The notes beneath the pieces were generated by a model, which was given only the letters and a program-made list of their open reading frames with translations, was not told the DNA's origin and made no database searches. Shown here piece after piece: positions 7,039 to 7,748 of a stretch of 7,748 nucleotides of DNA; position 1 is the stretch's first letter; each line of letters starts with the position of its first letter. The position numbers were made by a program, and so were the translations under genes. Origin of the DNA: an uncultured Lentisphaeraceae bacterium (GTDB taxonomy: Bacteria > Verrucomicrobiota > Kiritimatiellia > RFP12 > DVOR01); the NCBI GenBank assembly GCA_946056345.1, contig CAMGJH010000044.1:1-7748 (forward strand), in the 5' to 3' direction.

Positions 7039-7473
7039 TTACTTAGCCGTCGTCGAAGCAATCATATCAATCACTTCCTGGCGCGTGGCGTTGGCGATAT
7101 CCGCCGCCTCCTGCAGCGTCTCAATCCGCGCGCGCACGGCCAGCAAGGTCTTACGGCAGTCAGCCAACTGCATCGTCAGCTCCACCACCTTCTCGCCGGC
7201 CTTCTGCGCGGCCGCCTCGGCCTTCACCAACATCCGGCGCGTCTGCAACAGCTGCTGCAACATCTCGCCCGGGTCGCTATCCAAGTCATCGAGCTGCATC
7301 CCGTCGGGAATCGGCACCTGAATAATCGCACCGCAGTCCGAACACGGCACCTGCAACCCTGCCGCGCGATAGTCCACACACAGGTTGTGGCCGCAATTCG
7401 GGCAGTCAAAGACAATGTCCGTCGGCTTAATCTCAACGTCGTCAATCTCTTCGGGATTCGTTTCGTCCGTCAT
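7039..7473 (-). CDS. Small zinc-ribbon plus coiled-coil protein, function unknown
   Basis: The predicted protein has 144 residues. An acidic N-terminus (1-20) leads into a four-cysteine zinc ribbon: C-P-N-C at 24-27 and C-S-D-C at 44-47, separated by V-D-Y-R-A-A-G-L-Q-V-P. This spacing and the flanking hydrophobic residues resemble the MJ0042-type zinc ribbon. After a short acidic linker (56-69), residues about 70-140 form a long charged, Leu/Ala-rich helix with coiled-coil character. There is no signal peptide or membrane segment, so a cytoplasmic location is expected. The start ATG 7473-7471 has GGAGG seven to eight bases upstream (7485-7481). It is the first gene of the minus-strand run and lies five bases before the acyltransferase gene, which may rely on its translation. 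No catalytic motif is visible, and I do not assign a function. A scaffold or nucleic-acid/protein-binding adaptor is possible but is inference. Confidence 0.85.
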   Translation of the reverse strand: MTDETNPEEIDDVEIKPTDIVFDCPNCGHNLCVDYRAAGLQVPCSDCGAIIQVPIPDGMQLDDLDSDPGEMLQQLLQTRRMLVKAEAAAQKAGEKVVELTMQLADCRKTLLAVRARIETLQEAADIANATRQEVIDMIASTTAK

Positions 7474-7498
7474 AACTAGTCCTCCAATGGTTGACCTC

Positions 7499-7528
7499 AG
7501 TCTACCAAAGCCACGCCCCTCAACGCAA
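7499..7528 (-). promoter_or_regulatory. Candidate sigma-70-like promoter for the minus-strand genes
   Basis: On the minus strand TTGCGT (7528-7523) and TAGACT (7504-7499) are separated by 18 bases. The -10 matches TATAAT at four of six positions and the -35 matches at three of six. A start near 7492 would leave an untranslated leader of about 20 bases containing the GGAGG site. The position is right for the first gene, but the match is weak. Confidence 0.33.
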
Positions 7529-7553
7529 GCGGCTCGCTCCGCTCCGCGTCGCA

Positions 7554-7570
7554 GCGGTTAGCGGTTAGCG
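7554..7570. repeat. Short GCGGTTA heptad repeat (2.4 copies)
   Basis: GCGGTTA occurs twice in tandem at 7554-7567, followed by GCG. The unit length is the same as in the array at the left edge, but the unit sequence differs (GCGGTTA against CGATAGG). It lies upstream of the minus-strand gene cluster and outside any gene. Only two full units are present, so significance is modest. Confidence 0.55.
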
Positions 7571-7616
7571 CGCTTCTTGACATAGCTCCTCGCGTTGCTC
7601 GGACTTCCGCGACGGA

Positions 7617-7643
7617 GGGGCTGGGGGAGGGGAGGCGCGGGGG
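7617..7643 (+). other. G-run motif able to form a G-quadruplex
   Basis: Four runs of at least four guanines occur in 27 bases: 7617-7620, 7623-7627, 7629-7632 and 7639-7643. The intervening loops are CT, A and AGGCGC. This satisfies the usual quadruplex pattern with four-guanine tracts and loops of 1-7 bases. It lies about 90-120 bases upstream of the candidate promoter, on the non-transcribed strand relative to anything running rightward. Folding is predicted from sequence only. Confidence 0.5.
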
Positions 7644-7678
7644 CCATTTTCCATCCGCCCCGGGTTCGCCTCAAGGTA

Positions 7679-7705
7679 GGCCCGGGTTCGAGGTCGACCC
7701 GGGCC
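7679..7705. repeat. GC-rich hairpin with 9-bp arms
   Basis: GGCCCGGGT (7679-7687) and ACCCGGGCC (7697-7705) are perfectly complementary around a nine-base loop, TCGAGGTCG. No T-tract follows on either strand, so it is not a standard terminator. The 5' arm includes CCCGGGTTCG (7681-7690), which also occurs at 7659-7668, a direct repeat 22 bases apart. Both copies contain GGGTTCG, the sequence seen in tRNA T-arms, but no complete tRNA T-arm folds here. Confidence 0.5.
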
Positions 7706-7748
7706 GGGTGACCTGCGGAGCAGGCCACTGCAAAACCTTTAGCGGTGC
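7702..7748 (+). other. tRNA-Cys-like sequence cut by the window end
   Basis: GGCCGGG (7702-7708) followed by TG resembles the start of many bacterial tRNA-Cys genes. CTGCAAA (7728-7734), with GCA at 7730-7732, resembles the tRNA-Cys anticodon loop. Between them ACC (7711-7713) and GGC (7723-7725) lie where D-stem strands would be. However, only two bases separate that stem from the loop-like sequence, so a normal five-base-pair anticodon stem cannot form. Instead CCTGC/GCAGG (7712-7724) and CACTGC/GCGGTG (7726-7731 with 7742-7747, one G-U) form two other hairpins. It could be a tRNA-derived remnant, a non-canonical tRNA-like RNA, or coincidence. The part needed to decide lies beyond base 7748. 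Confidence 0.25.

Noticed and set aside
6158..7321. Plus-strand open frame opposite the acyltransferase and zinc-ribbon genes (387 codons)
   Set aside because: It crosses two real genes and their junction in antisense and has no recognisable domain.
7577..7582. TTGACA as a plus-strand -35 promoter box
   Set aside because: No acceptable -10 sequence occurs 15-19 bases downstream, so it is probably chance.

Overview
This is a GC-rich bacterial window that is almost wholly coding. It holds one truncated plus-strand gene at the left edge, then six genes in a row on the minus strand, and about 275 non-coding bases at the right edge. A late lipid A-type acyltransferase indicates a Gram-negative envelope. 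LL-diaminopimelate aminotransferase (DapL), a phosphofructokinase with pyrophosphate-type active-site residues and a RecD2 helicase fit a PVC-type bacterium (Verrucomicrobiota, Lentisphaerota or Kiritimatiellota). That placement is an inference; no marker gene is present to prove it.

Layout, left to right. Bases 3-197 (+) are the C-terminal part of a DUF167/YggU-family protein. It converges on recD2 (285-2483, -). Both genes end inside matching heptanucleotide repeats that form a 25-position inverted repeat (183-207 / 282-306). Upstream of recD2, in order on the minus strand, are bioF (2480-3616), a PPi-type phosphofructokinase (3627-4823), dapL (4853-6076), a lipid A-type acyltransferase (6113-7033) and a small zinc-ribbon/coiled-coil protein (7039-7473). 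Gaps between them, in transcription order, are 5, 36, 29, 10 and -4 bases, so they look like an operon. However, a convincing intrinsic terminator hairpin sits between the acyltransferase gene and dapL, with the acyltransferase stop codon in its loop. The region may therefore be two transcription units, or one with attenuation.

The genes are core functions: envelope lipid A, lysine and peptidoglycan precursor synthesis, glycolysis/gluconeogenesis, biotin synthesis and DNA repair. I see no defence system, mobile element, CRISPR array or toxin gene. No single pathway unites the six genes, and their grouping is probably transcriptional convenience.

The right edge (7474-7748) holds a weak promoter candidate for the minus-strand genes, a second and different heptad repeat, a G-run motif able to form a quadruplex, a strong GC hairpin, and a sequence resembling the 5' part of tRNA-Cys that is cut by the window end. 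The most unusual signals are the stop-codon-supplying heptad repeats, the stop-in-loop terminator before dapL and the tRNA-Cys-like edge. I do not see strong evidence for a wholly new biological system.
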